A DNA stretch of 64,000 nt from Actinacidiphila alni (GTDB taxonomy: Bacteria; Actinomycetota; Actinomycetes; Streptomycetales; Streptomycetaceae): assembly GCF_900112845.1 (NCBI RefSeq), contig NZ_FONG01000031.1, forward strand, positions 1 to 64,000, given 5' to 3'. Of this stretch, positions 52,869-60,113 are shown piece after piece (position 1 is the first letter of the stretch; every line of letters starts with the position of its first letter). Made by a program: the position numbers and the translations under genes. The notes under the pieces were generated by a model. It saw only the letters and a list, made by a program, of their open reading frames with translations, was not told the origin of the DNA and made no database searches.

Positions 52869-53711
52869 GTGGCGAGACGGGGGACGCGGCTCAGTGCCGT
52901 GGCAGGGGTGGCGGTCCTGGCGGCGCTGTGTGCATCCGGTCCGCAGCACCCGGACGGGCTCCGTACGGCGCCGGGCCCCGGTCCGCTGCCGGCCGACCGT
53001 TACGCCTTGACGGGTCAGGACTACCAGCGGTCCGAGCGCGCGTCGGCGCTGCTGGTCCGGCAGTGCATGGCCGACCGCGGTCACCCGGACTTCCCGCTCG
53101 ACCCGCGCCAACCCAGGGATCCCGTCGTGTTCACTATGGTGGGCACGGACTACGGCGTCCTCGACCCCGGCACCGCCCGCCGCTGGGGCTACGGCTGGGA
53201 CCCGGCGCGGCCCCGGGACGCCCGGCCGACCGGCCGCCGTATGACCGGCGCCGAATACGCGGACTGGCCCGCCTGCAACGCCGAGGCGAGCAAGACGCTC
53301 ATGCGCGGCATCGACGTCACGCGGGACTGGCTCTACGCGGCCCGGCGGGCCACCGACATCGACAAGGCGGTCAAGCGCGACCCCCGCCTGCTCGCCGCCT
53401 GGGACGTATGGTCCCGCTGCGTCGCGGACCAGGGCTTCACCCGCTACCCCGACCCCGTCGCGGCCTACACCGACAAGACCTGGCAGCGCGGCAGCGACGG
53501 CAACACCCGCCACACACCCCGCGAACGCGCCACCGCCCTGGCCGACGCCACCTGCAAACGCCGCCATCACACCACCGAGCTCTGGCACACCGTGCGCGCC
53601 GAGCAACAAACCGCCGACATCGCCCGCCACCGCGACCGCTACGCCGCCGCCCTCAAAGCCCTCCAGAAATACCGGTCCACGGTCGACGGCATCCTGCGCG
53701 AGCTCGGCTAG
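52869..53711 (+). CDS. Hypothetical secreted or membrane-anchored protein
   Basis: 280-aa protein. Residues 1-24 form a hydrophobic N-terminus (LSAVAGVAVLAALCASG) that could be a signal peptide, with a Cys near position 21 that is not a clean lipobox. The body is soluble and rich in Arg/Asp, with cysteines in RQCMADRG, PACNAEAS, SRCVADQG and ATCKRRH, four in all, so possibly two disulfides. I recognise no family. GTG 52869 is 8 nt after TAGCAT (52855-52860), with CTGACA 19 bp upstream, suggesting a leaderless start. Terminated by a 14-bp hairpin shared with GH16. Confidence 0.72.
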   Translation: MARRGTRLSAVAGVAVLAALCASGPQHPDGLRTAPGPGPLPADRYALTGQDYQRSERASALLVRQCMADRGHPDFPLDPRQPRDPVVFTMVGTDYGVLDPGTARRWGYGWDPARPRDARPTGRRMTGAEYADWPACNAEASKTLMRGIDVTRDWLYAARRATDIDKAVKRDPRLLAAWDVWSRCVADQGFTRYPDPVAAYTDKTWQRGSDGNTRHTPRERATALADATCKRRHHTTELWHTVRAEQQTADIARHRDRYAAALKALQKYRSTVDGILRELG

Positions 53712-53718
53712 GACGGGT

Positions 53719-53748
53719 GCGGCCCGGCAGTCTCGACTGCCGGGCCGC
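53719..53748. terminator. Bidirectional terminator hairpin
   Basis: GCGGCCCGGCAGT (53719-53731) and its complement (53736-53748) enclose CTCG. It lies between the convergent hypothetical gene and GH16. Confidence 0.8.
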
Positions 53749-53770
53749 GCCCCTCTTCCGACGGCCGGGG

Positions 53771-55138
53771 TCAGCCGGTCTGGGTGAAGGTGTAGTGCGG
53801 GGAGTCGTATTGCGGGCCGTTCTTTTCGTAGGTGAACCAGTAGGTGAGGACGGAGCCGGTGGACAGGCCGTTCACCGTTTGGGTCCAGGTGCCGGCGGAG
53901 TTGGTCATCCGGAAATTCTGCTGGTTGGCGCCGTTGACGAGGTAGTGGACGTCGACGTAGGCGGCGGGGGTGGTCGGGGTGAAGGAGATACGGGCCTGGG
54001 TGGCGCTGGTGGAGGTCACGCTCGTGGTGTAGTCGGGCGTGGTCGTGGAGCCGCCGGTGCTGCCGCCACTGGTCGTACCCGACGACGTACCGCCGTTGGT
54101 CGTACCGCCGTTGGTCGTGCCCGAGGACGTACCGCCGTTGGTCGTGCCGCCGTTGGTGGAGCTGCTGCCGGCCGGCTTCTGGTAGACGGCGAACCAGTCG
54201 ACGCTCATGCCCGCGCCCGAGCTGATGTCGGCGGACGGGGAGGTGCAGCCGCAGACCTTGTTGGGGTACGAGCCGCCGATCGCGACGTCGAAGATGGCGA
54301 AGAAGCCGTGGTCGATGGCGGCCTGCCAGGTGCCGACGGAGACCTGGTTCTCGTTCACGGTGTAGGTGAGGGTGCCGTCGAGGTAGAAGCGGAGCTGCTC
54401 GGCGGCGGTGTTGGTGCGGTCGATCACCGCGGAGTACGTGTGGTAGCCGGTCTGGCAGCCCGCGCACGGCTGGAGGTCGCTGGTGATGCCGTCGGGGTCG
54501 TGGCACTCGCCCGCCCACACACCGCAGTGGAAGGTGGTGGAGTGCTTGGACAGGGCGTTGACGTCCTCCATGATGTCGATCTCGCCGATGCCGGGCCAGT
54601 TGGTCGCGCTGACCGGGCGGGCGTCGGCGCCCATCGCCCAGAAGGCGGGCCAGTAGCCGAGGCCGTGCGCGGGGTTGGGCTGCTGGAGGGAGGCGCTGAT
54701 CTCCAGCTGGCCGCCCGCGGGCGCCGCGAAGTCGGTGCGCTGGGTCTCGACGCGGCCCGAGGTCCAGTGCCCCGAGGAGTCCTTGATCGGCTTGATGACG
54801 AGGTGACCCGAGCCGTCCTGGTAGACGTTCTGCGTCGAGTCGGTGGACGTCTCGATCTCGCCGGTGCCCCAGTTGCCGGCGCCGCCCGGGTAGCCGGTGC
54901 CGATGTCGTAGAGCCAGTCGGCCCGGTTCAGTCCGCTGCCCGCGGCCCCGTTGAAGTCGTCGCTGAACAGCGTCGTCCAGCCGGCCGGGGGCCCGGGAAC
55001 GGCCGCGGAGGCCGAACCGCCGGACAGGACGAGGCCGATGATGCCGGTGACCAGCAGGAGCAGGGCGCTCAGCGCGGCCAGCGGGCCGCGACGGCGGCGG
55101 CGCCCGGCGTGGTGGGCGGCCGGTGTGGAGGTGGTCAT
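53771..55138 (-). CDS. Secreted GH16 beta-glucanase with C-terminal beta-glucan-binding-like domain
   Basis: 455-aa secreted endo-glucanase. Signal peptide about 1-46. GH16 domain about 50-305 with the catalytic motif GEIDIMED (Glu186 nucleophile, Asp188, Glu191 acid/base) and SGRVETQ. A Gly/Thr/Asn/Ser linker of repeated TTNGG and TSSG units (about 310-355) leads to a C-terminal domain (about 365-455: YVDVHYLVNGANQQNFRM, YWFTYEKNGPQYDSP) resembling CBM56, which binds beta-1,3-glucan. Laminarinase or mixed-linkage glucanase activity is likely. ATG 55138. A TGAGAGCGCTCTCA operator lies upstream. Confidence 0.92.
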   Translation of the reverse strand: MTTSTPAAHHAGRRRRRGPLAALSALLLLVTGIIGLVLSGGSASAAVPGPPAGWTTLFSDDFNGAAGSGLNRADWLYDIGTGYPGGAGNWGTGEIETSTDSTQNVYQDGSGHLVIKPIKDSSGHWTSGRVETQRTDFAAPAGGQLEISASLQQPNPAHGLGYWPAFWAMGADARPVSATNWPGIGEIDIMEDVNALSKHSTTFHCGVWAGECHDPDGITSDLQPCAGCQTGYHTYSAVIDRTNTAAEQLRFYLDGTLTYTVNENQVSVGTWQAAIDHGFFAIFDVAIGGSYPNKVCGCTSPSADISSGAGMSVDWFAVYQKPAGSSSTNGGTTNGGTSSGTTNGGTTNGGTSSGTTSGGSTGGSTTTPDYTTSVTSTSATQARISFTPTTPAAYVDVHYLVNGANQQNFRMTNSAGTWTQTVNGLSTGSVLTYWFTYEKNGPQYDSPHYTFTQTG

Positions 55139-55198
55139 GGAGAGGTGCTGCCTTTCGCCGGTGGGGGACAGCGGGCATGAGCATGACACCCGAGAATC

Positions 55199-55258
55199 TG
55201 AGAGCGCTCTCAGTCGGGTGTGCGTGTGGAGTGTCAGCCGGATCGGCAGACACGTCAA
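55199..55258 (-). promoter_or_regulatory. GH16 promoter with perfect TGAGAGCGCTCTCA palindrome
   Basis: On the minus strand TTGACG (plus 55253-55258), an 18-bp spacer and GACACT are followed by TGAGAGCGCTCTCA (55199-55212), extended to a 16-bp perfect palindrome with flanking C/G. It is 61 bp upstream of the ATG. The palindrome lies just after the expected start point. Confidence 0.82.
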
Positions 55259-55285
55259 GGCATCGCGCGGAAATCCCCGGGGCGC

Positions 55286-55321
55286 GCCGGCCCGGACCGC
55301 CCTCGGACGGTCCGGGCCGGC
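55286..55321 (-). terminator. Terminator of the alpha/beta hydrolase gene
   Basis: Perfect 14-bp stem (55286-55299 with 55308-55321), GCCGGCCCGGACCG and complement, 8-nt loop, right after the hydrolase stop and before the GH16 promoter. Confidence 0.75.
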
Positions 55322-55326
55322 AGTCG

Positions 55327-56022
55327 TCAGGCGGCCTCGGACGCGAGCAGCGCGGCGAGCGGGCGCGGCTCGGAGAACATCGGCCAGTGCCCGGTGTTCA
55401 TCTCGACCAGCCGCCACTTCTCCCCCGCCAGCAGCGCCGCCACATCGCTGTTCGGCTCGGGGCCGTCGAGCAGGCACTTGATGTACGTGGCCGGCAGATC
55501 GGAAAGGGGTCGCGCCGGCGTGGCGGGCTCGGTCAGCGTCGCCGCCGGGTGCGGGGTCGCGCCGGCCACCAGCCGCGCCGTCTGCTCGTCGGTCAGCCCC
55601 TGCCCCTCGAACTCGTCGACAGCGGGCGGCTGCCAGAAACCGTCGCCCCCGGCCAGGATCGCCTCGAACTTCGCCTGCCCCTCCCACCAGCCGGAGGCGA
55701 ACGACCCGCCCTCGACGGGCACTTCGGCGTCGACCAGCACCAGCCGGGCCAGCCGGTCACCGATCAGCGCGGCGGCCTGGCCGACCGGAATGCCGGAGTA
55801 GCTGTGCCCGACGAGCACCACGTCCCGCAGATCGAGCCGCTCCACCTCGCCGACGACATCCTGGACGTGCGTGCGCTGCCCGGCGGGCACGTCCCGCTTC
55901 TCGGCGAGGCCCGACAGCGTCAGCGGATGGACGCCGTGCCCGGCCGCCCGCAGTTCGGCCGCCACCTCGTCCCACGCCCACGCACCGAGCCACGCCCCTG
56001 GAACCAGTACGAATTCAGCCAT
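55327..56022 (-). CDS. Alpha/beta hydrolase
   Basis: 231-aa alpha/beta-hydrolase with oxyanion-type PGAWLGAWAWDE at the N-terminus, nucleophile elbow GHSYSG (Ser near 94), an acidic residue candidate in LDGPEPNSD and a C-terminal His in NTGHWPMFSEP, a complete putative triad. This is the short esterase/hydroxynitrile-lyase-like group; substrate unknown. ATG 56022; TACGGT (minus) lies 6 nt upstream, and no ribosome site is evident. Divergent from the methyltransferase gene. Confidence 0.86.
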   Translation of the reverse strand: MAEFVLVPGAWLGAWAWDEVAAELRAAGHGVHPLTLSGLAEKRDVPAGQRTHVQDVVGEVERLDLRDVVLVGHSYSGIPVGQAAALIGDRLARLVLVDAEVPVEGGSFASGWWEGQAKFEAILAGGDGFWQPPAVDEFEGQGLTDEQTARLVAGATPHPAATLTEPATPARPLSDLPATYIKCLLDGPEPNSDVAALLAGEKWRLVEMNTGHWPMFSEPRPLAALLASEAA

Positions 56023-56090
56023 GCGGGCACCGTATCCGAGGGGTCCGACAATCCGGCCGAGCGACGGCCGCCGCCGGCCGGCTCCGGGCC

Positions 56091-56135
56091 GATCCGCCGG
56101 GCGCCGATCCACCGGGCTCCAATCCACCGGGCGCC
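56091..56135. repeat. Three tandem 15-bp repeats upstream of the methyltransferase gene
   Basis: 56091-56105, 56106-56120 and 56121-56135 follow the consensus RATCCRCCGGGCKCC with one to three differences between units, in the divergent region between the hydrolase and CFA-synthase-like genes. Iteron-like; function unknown, perhaps a regulator-binding array. Confidence 0.8.
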
Positions 56136-56251
56136 CGGCACCGAATACCCGGTGAGGGGCCGGCACACCGCCGGACCCGACGACACCTGCCCGGCCCCGG
56201 CCGCCCCCCCGATCGGACAATGGCCGGACACCGCAGAGAGCGAGCACACCG

Positions 56252-57559
56252 ATGCCCTCCGTGACCACGACGGCGGACCCCGCCACCCGGCGCACCGACC
56301 GTACCGGCGGCCGTCCCGGCGCGGCCGACCTGCTGCGACCGCACCTGGACCGGGCGCTCGGCGGGCGGCTGCCGCTGCGGGTGCGCCTGTGGGACGGCAG
56401 CGAATTGGGCTCCGGCGACGGCCCGTTGATCGTCGTCAACCGGCGGCGGGCGCTGCGCCGGCTCCTCTGGCAGCCCGGCGAACTCGGCCTCGCGGAGGCG
56501 TACATCGCCGGGGAGATCGACGTCGAGGGCGACCTCGGGCTGGCGCTGCGCACGGTCTGGGACGCCGTACGCGGCAGCGCGCTGCGGCCCGTACGGCTGT
56601 CGGCGGCCGACCGGGCACGGGCGCTGGGCGCGGCGGTACGGGTCGGCGCGATCGGGCCGCGCCCGGCGCCGCCCGGCACACCGGCACGGCTGCGCGGCGT
56701 GCCGCACAGCAAGGACCGCGACCGGGCCGCCATCCACCACCATTACGACCTGTCCAACGACTTCTACGCGCTGCTGCTCGACGAGACCATGGCGTACTCC
56801 TGCGGCTACTGGACCAGCGACGCGCCCGACTACGGGTCCGCCGACGCCCAGCGCGACAAACTCGACCTCATCTGCCGCGGCCTGCGCCTCACGTCGGGCT
56901 CCCGGCTGCTCGACATCGGCTGCGGCTGGGGCTCGCTGACCCTGCACGCCGCCGCACGGTACGGCGCGCGCGTCACCGCCGTCACCCTCGCCGTCCGGCA
57001 GGCCGCGTACGTCCGCGCCCGGGTCACCGAACTCGGGCTCGACGACCTCGTGACCGTGGAATGCCGCGACTACCGCGACATCGCGGGCGACGGCTACGAC
57101 GCCGTCGCGACCGTCGAGATGGGCGAACACGTCGGCGACGCCGCGTACCCGGCCTTCGCGGCCACCCTCCACGACCGGCTCAGGCCCGGCGGCCGCCTGC
57201 TCGTCCAGCAGATGTCCCGCGGCCGCAACGCCCCCGGCGGCGGCGCCTTCATCGAGACCTACATCGCCGCCGACATGCACATGCGCCCGCTCGGCGAGAC
57301 CGTCACCCTCCTCGAGGGCGCCGGCCTCGAAATCCGCTCCGTGACCGCCCTGCGCGAGCACTACGTCCGCACCATCGACGCCTGGCACCGCACCCTCGAC
57401 GCGCGCTGGTCGGACGCCGTGGCCCTCGTCGGCGAGGAGACCGCCCGCGTCTGGCGGCTCTACCTCACCGGCAGCGCCCTCGCCTTCGCCGAGCGCCGGA
57501 TGGGCGTCGACCAGATCCTCGCCGAACGCCCTTGTCCCGCAACGCCGTTGGCACCCTGA
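56252..57559 (+). CDS. cfa: Cyclopropane-fatty-acyl-phospholipid synthase-type methyltransferase
   Basis: 435-aa SAM-dependent methyltransferase of the CFA synthase/mycolic-acid cyclopropanase family, adding a methylene or methyl group to unsaturated acyl chains of phospholipids. N-terminal helical lipid-binding region (about 30-140, LAEAYIAGEIDVEGD), then HHHYDLSNDFYALLLDETMAYSCGYW (family hallmark), the SAM motif LLDIGCGWGSL (about 212) and VEMGEHVG (Glu catalytic area). ATG 56252; weak ribosome site. Three tandem repeats upstream may be regulatory. Confidence 0.92.
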   Translation: MPSVTTTADPATRRTDRTGGRPGAADLLRPHLDRALGGRLPLRVRLWDGSELGSGDGPLIVVNRRRALRRLLWQPGELGLAEAYIAGEIDVEGDLGLALRTVWDAVRGSALRPVRLSAADRARALGAAVRVGAIGPRPAPPGTPARLRGVPHSKDRDRAAIHHHYDLSNDFYALLLDETMAYSCGYWTSDAPDYGSADAQRDKLDLICRGLRLTSGSRLLDIGCGWGSLTLHAAARYGARVTAVTLAVRQAAYVRARVTELGLDDLVTVECRDYRDIAGDGYDAVATVEMGEHVGDAAYPAFAATLHDRLRPGGRLLVQQMSRGRNAPGGGAFIETYIAADMHMRPLGETVTLLEGAGLEIRSVTALREHYVRTIDAWHRTLDARWSDAVALVGEETARVWRLYLTGSALAFAERRMGVDQILAERPCPATPLAP

Positions 57560-57610
57560 ACGTGCCTTGAACACGCCTTGAGAGCGCGATCGGGACGCCC
57601 GCGTACAAGA

Positions 57611-57650
57611 AACGGAGGCAATCCACCGGCCGGACGTCGTAGCCTCCGTT
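57611..57650. promoter_or_regulatory. Inverted repeat overlapping a leaderless promoter
   Basis: AACGGAGGC (57611-57619) and GCCTCCGTT (57642-57650) are exact inverted copies 22 bp apart. The right arm overlaps TAGCCT (57640-57645), a -10 candidate ending 6 nt before the ATG at 57652. Could be an operator for the downstream gene. Confidence 0.5.
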
Positions 57651-57651
57651 C

Positions 57652-58086
57652 ATGGCCGAGACATGGGACGAGCAGGAGTTGATCCGCGCGGGATTCGAGC
57701 GGGTCTTCGCCGAATTGGACCGCTTCGACACGCCTGTTTTCGGCCTCGCCGAAGTCGACGGGGACGCCCACTACTTCCGGCTCGTGGACGAGGACTTCTA
57801 CGCCGTCTGGCCGGTCGGCGACGCCCAACTCGCCCTCGAACGCGAACGGTGGGCCGTCTTCGCGGCCTGGCACGCCCGCTACGAGGCGGGCACCGCCGAG
57901 CCCGACACCCACCCCGGCGCCGGCGGTGTCGACGCCCGCTACGACGAACTCACCGCCCTGCTCCTGCCGCGCCGCACCGCTCCTCCCGAACCCCGCGTCC
58001 TGCGCGCCGAATGGCGCGGCATGGACGGGCCGCGCTACCGGCCCGACGGCGTCGACTTCCGCGTCAAGTGGCACCCGGCCGACTGA
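57652..58086 (+). CDS. Conserved-looking hypothetical protein
   Basis: 144-aa, soluble and acidic, starting MAETWDEQELIRAGFERVF, with a Trp-rich middle (YAVWPVGDAQ, ERWAVFAAWHARYEAG) and a C-terminal YRPDGVDFRVKWHPAD. I recognise no family. The coding bias fits the window. A -10 box 6 nt before the ATG suggests a leaderless mRNA. It follows the CFA synthase gene by 92 bp and may share its transcript. Confidence 0.7.
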   Translation: MAETWDEQELIRAGFERVFAELDRFDTPVFGLAEVDGDAHYFRLVDEDFYAVWPVGDAQLALERERWAVFAAWHARYEAGTAEPDTHPGAGGVDARYDELTALLLPRRTAPPEPRVLRAEWRGMDGPRYRPDGVDFRVKWHPAD

Positions 58087-58789
58087 TCTTCGCCCTTCCC
58101 GGCCCTACGCCCCAGAACTCCACCGCCTTCTCGATGTCCCCCAGCCCCGGGGAAAGCTCGTGCTTCTCCGTCGGCAGCACCCGTCAGGGTGGACCGCTCC
58201 TTGTCCGTCAGGCGGATTTCCTTGACGAATACGGTGGTCTGTCCCGACCTTTCCGTACGCCTGTCGGCGGGACTTCATGGTCGGCCTCCGGGCTGTTTGT
58301 TTCTCCCACCCGCCCACCCGTGCGGGTGTGTTGGCGTCTGCGGGCGCCACTCGTCGTGGGTCGGTGCCACCGCGGGGTGCCTCCTCGAGCTGCGTGCGGA
58401 GCCGTTCCTCCCTTTGGGCACCCTGGTGTCGGCACGCAAATCTGCGGGGGCACCCCACGGCGGCCCCTCCTCGCCATTGGCGGCTGCCGGCCACTAGAAG
58501 GAGAGGTCAAAGACCAGATTCGGTACCCGAGGAATCCGGTGCCCAACCTGGTCCTTGACCTCTCACCCCAGTGGTGGGGAGGACGCCGATGGCGAGGAGG
58601 GGCCGGGTCGGGGTGTCCCCGCAGATTTGCGTGCCAACACATGGGTGCCGGATACGTATGAAGGGTGCCGCACGCAGCTCGAGGAGACACCCCGGCCCGG
58701 CACCGACCCCCGCACAGGCGGCACCGGAACCCGCACACGCACCCGCACGGGAGGGCGGGCGGGCAAACGCACCCTCGAGAGGGGAAGCC
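58087..58789. repeat. 703-bp non-coding gap with a ~200-bp imperfect inverted repeat
   Basis: No supported gene. Arms of about 200 bp (58317-58517 and 58548-58751) are imperfect inverted copies centred near 58533. Exact matches between the arms include 19 bp at 58381-58399/58668-58686, 19 bp at 58431-58449/58617-58635, 16 bp at 58462-58477/58589-58604, 12 bp at 58317-58328/58740-58751, and 16 of 17 bp at the inner end (58501-58517/58548-58564). The sums of paired coordinates stay at 117065-117068, so there are few indels. Frames in this stretch are repeat-derived. It ends 38 bp from the cebR stop. The part 58087-58316 shows nothing I can name. Confidence 0.9.
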
Positions 58790-59815
58790 TCAGACGGAGT
58801 CGCGTTGGACGAGCTCCGTGGTGAGGACGACGTGCCGCCGAACGGAAGCACGTTCAGCGATCTCCTCGAGGAGAACCCGCGCCATGGTCCGCCCCATCTC
58901 CTCCGTGGGCTGCCGCACGGAGGTCAGAGCCGGATCCATGTGCCGGGCGATAGCCGAATCCTCGAACCCGACAAGCGCCACGTCGGAAGGCACCTGCCGC
59001 CCGGACTCGCGGAGCACCTGCCGCGCGCCCGCCGCCATGAGATCGGAAGCGGCGAAGACGGCATCGATGTCGGGCCGCCGGACGAGGAGTTCCCGCATGG
59101 CGCGGCGCCCGCCCTCCTCGGTGAAGTCGCCCCGGGCGACAAGCTCGGAGGACGCACCGGCGGAGCCGGCCGCCTCGACGGCCTGGCGGTAGCCGTCGAG
59201 GCGACAGCGGGCGACGTACATGTCGGGCGGCCCGGTGATGGTGGCGACGGTGCGGCGCCCGCGGGCGAAGAGGTGGGCGACGGCGGCGCGGGCGCCGCCG
59301 ACGTTGTCGGCGTCGACGTAGGAGACGGATTCGAGGTCGCTGCGCCGCCCGTTCAGGACAGCGGGCATCTCCAGCTGTTCCAGCAGGTCCGGCAGCGGAT
59401 CGTCCTCGTGGACGGAGACGAGCAGGACGCCGTCGACCCGGTGGGCGGCGAGGTACTGGCCGAAGCGGGCGCGCTCCTTGGGCGTGCGGATGAAGGTGAG
59501 CAGCAGCTGCATGTCGGTGTCGGCGAGTTCCGCCCCGATGCCCCGGATGATGTCGGAGAAGTAGGGCTCGGCGAAGAGCCGCGTCTCGGGTTCCGGGATG
59601 ACGAGGGCGATGGCGTCGGTCCGGTTGCCGGCCAGCGCGCGGGCCGCGCGGTTGGGCACGTAGCCGAGTTCGGCGATGGCGGCCTCGACGGCGGCCTTGG
59701 CACGGTCGCTGACGCGTGGCGACCCGTTGATGACGCGCGAGACGGTGCCGCGTCCCACCCCGGCGCGTACGGCCACCTCTTCCAGCGTGGGCCGTCCGCT
59801 GTGCCGCCCGTTCAT
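58790..59815 (-). CDS. cebR: LacI-family repressor of cellobiose/cellulose genes
   Basis: 341-aa LacI-type regulator. HTH in RPTLEEVAVRAGVGRGTVSR (residues 8-27), hinge with NRAARALAGNRTDAIALV, then an effector domain (IPEPETRLFAEPYFSDIIRGI, AASDLMAAGARQVL, VGFEDSAIARHMDP). Its place next to cebEFG and bglC and the TGGGAGCGCTCCCA sites identify CebR, which releases DNA on binding cellobiose. ATG 59815; a GTG at 59821 with better-spaced AGGAGG is an alternative. A hybrid operator at 59889-59902 suggests autoregulation. Confidence 0.93.
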   Translation of the reverse strand: MNGRHSGRPTLEEVAVRAGVGRGTVSRVINGSPRVSDRAKAAVEAAIAELGYVPNRAARALAGNRTDAIALVIPEPETRLFAEPYFSDIIRGIGAELADTDMQLLLTFIRTPKERARFGQYLAAHRVDGVLLVSVHEDDPLPDLLEQLEMPAVLNGRRSDLESVSYVDADNVGGARAAVAHLFARGRRTVATITGPPDMYVARCRLDGYRQAVEAAGSAGASSELVARGDFTEEGGRRAMRELLVRRPDIDAVFAASDLMAAGARQVLRESGRQVPSDVALVGFEDSAIARHMDPALTSVRQPTEEMGRTMARVLLEEIAERASVRRHVVLTTELVQRDSV

Positions 59816-59888
59816 GGCCACTGCCGCCTCCTGTGCTCCACTGTCGCGCCACCTTAGCGCCCGGCCCGGCCGGGACGGCGAAATCGCT

Positions 59889-59902
59889 TGAGAGCGCTCC
59901 CA
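59889..59902 (-). promoter_or_regulatory. Hybrid operator upstream of cebR
   Basis: TGAGAGCGCTCCCA: one half matches the GH16-type site (TGAGAG) and the other the CebR box (CTCCCA). It is 74 bp upstream of the cebR start. Candidate autoregulatory site. Confidence 0.7.
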
Positions 59903-60002
59903 CCATGCGTTCACCGTACCTGCCCGTAGCCCTCCGTTCCGTTCAAGAAGTAACCGCCGCCGCCGTCCGGACACGTTCCGGCAACGAAATCGACTTCACA
60001 TC

Positions 60003-60061
60003 TTGACACTGGACCCCCCGAGGCAGGACTGTTCCGGCAAGCCTTAGTGGGAGCGCTCCCA
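60003..60061 (+). promoter_or_regulatory. cebE promoter and perfect CebR box
   Basis: TTGACA (60003-60008), 18-bp spacer, GACTGT (60027-60032), then TGGGAGCGCTCCCA (60048-60061), a perfect 14-bp CebR operator extended to 16 bp by flanking G/C. It lies 53 bp upstream of the cebE start, downstream of the expected start point. Confidence 0.88.
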
Positions 60062-60113
60062 CACCCTCACCCGCACCACCGCACGCCAGACCCACCCTGA
60101 CAAGGAGAGTGGA

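Noticed and set aside
54050..54170. Repeat-rich stretch in the GH16 gene as a recombination element
   Set aside because: Explained by codons of the Gly/Thr/Ser/Asn linker between the catalytic and binding domains.
58208..58738. 176-residue minus-strand frame and other frames within the inverted repeat
   Set aside because: Their sequence repeats on both strands because of the inverted arms; Cys/His/Pro/Arg-rich with no domain and no ribosome site.
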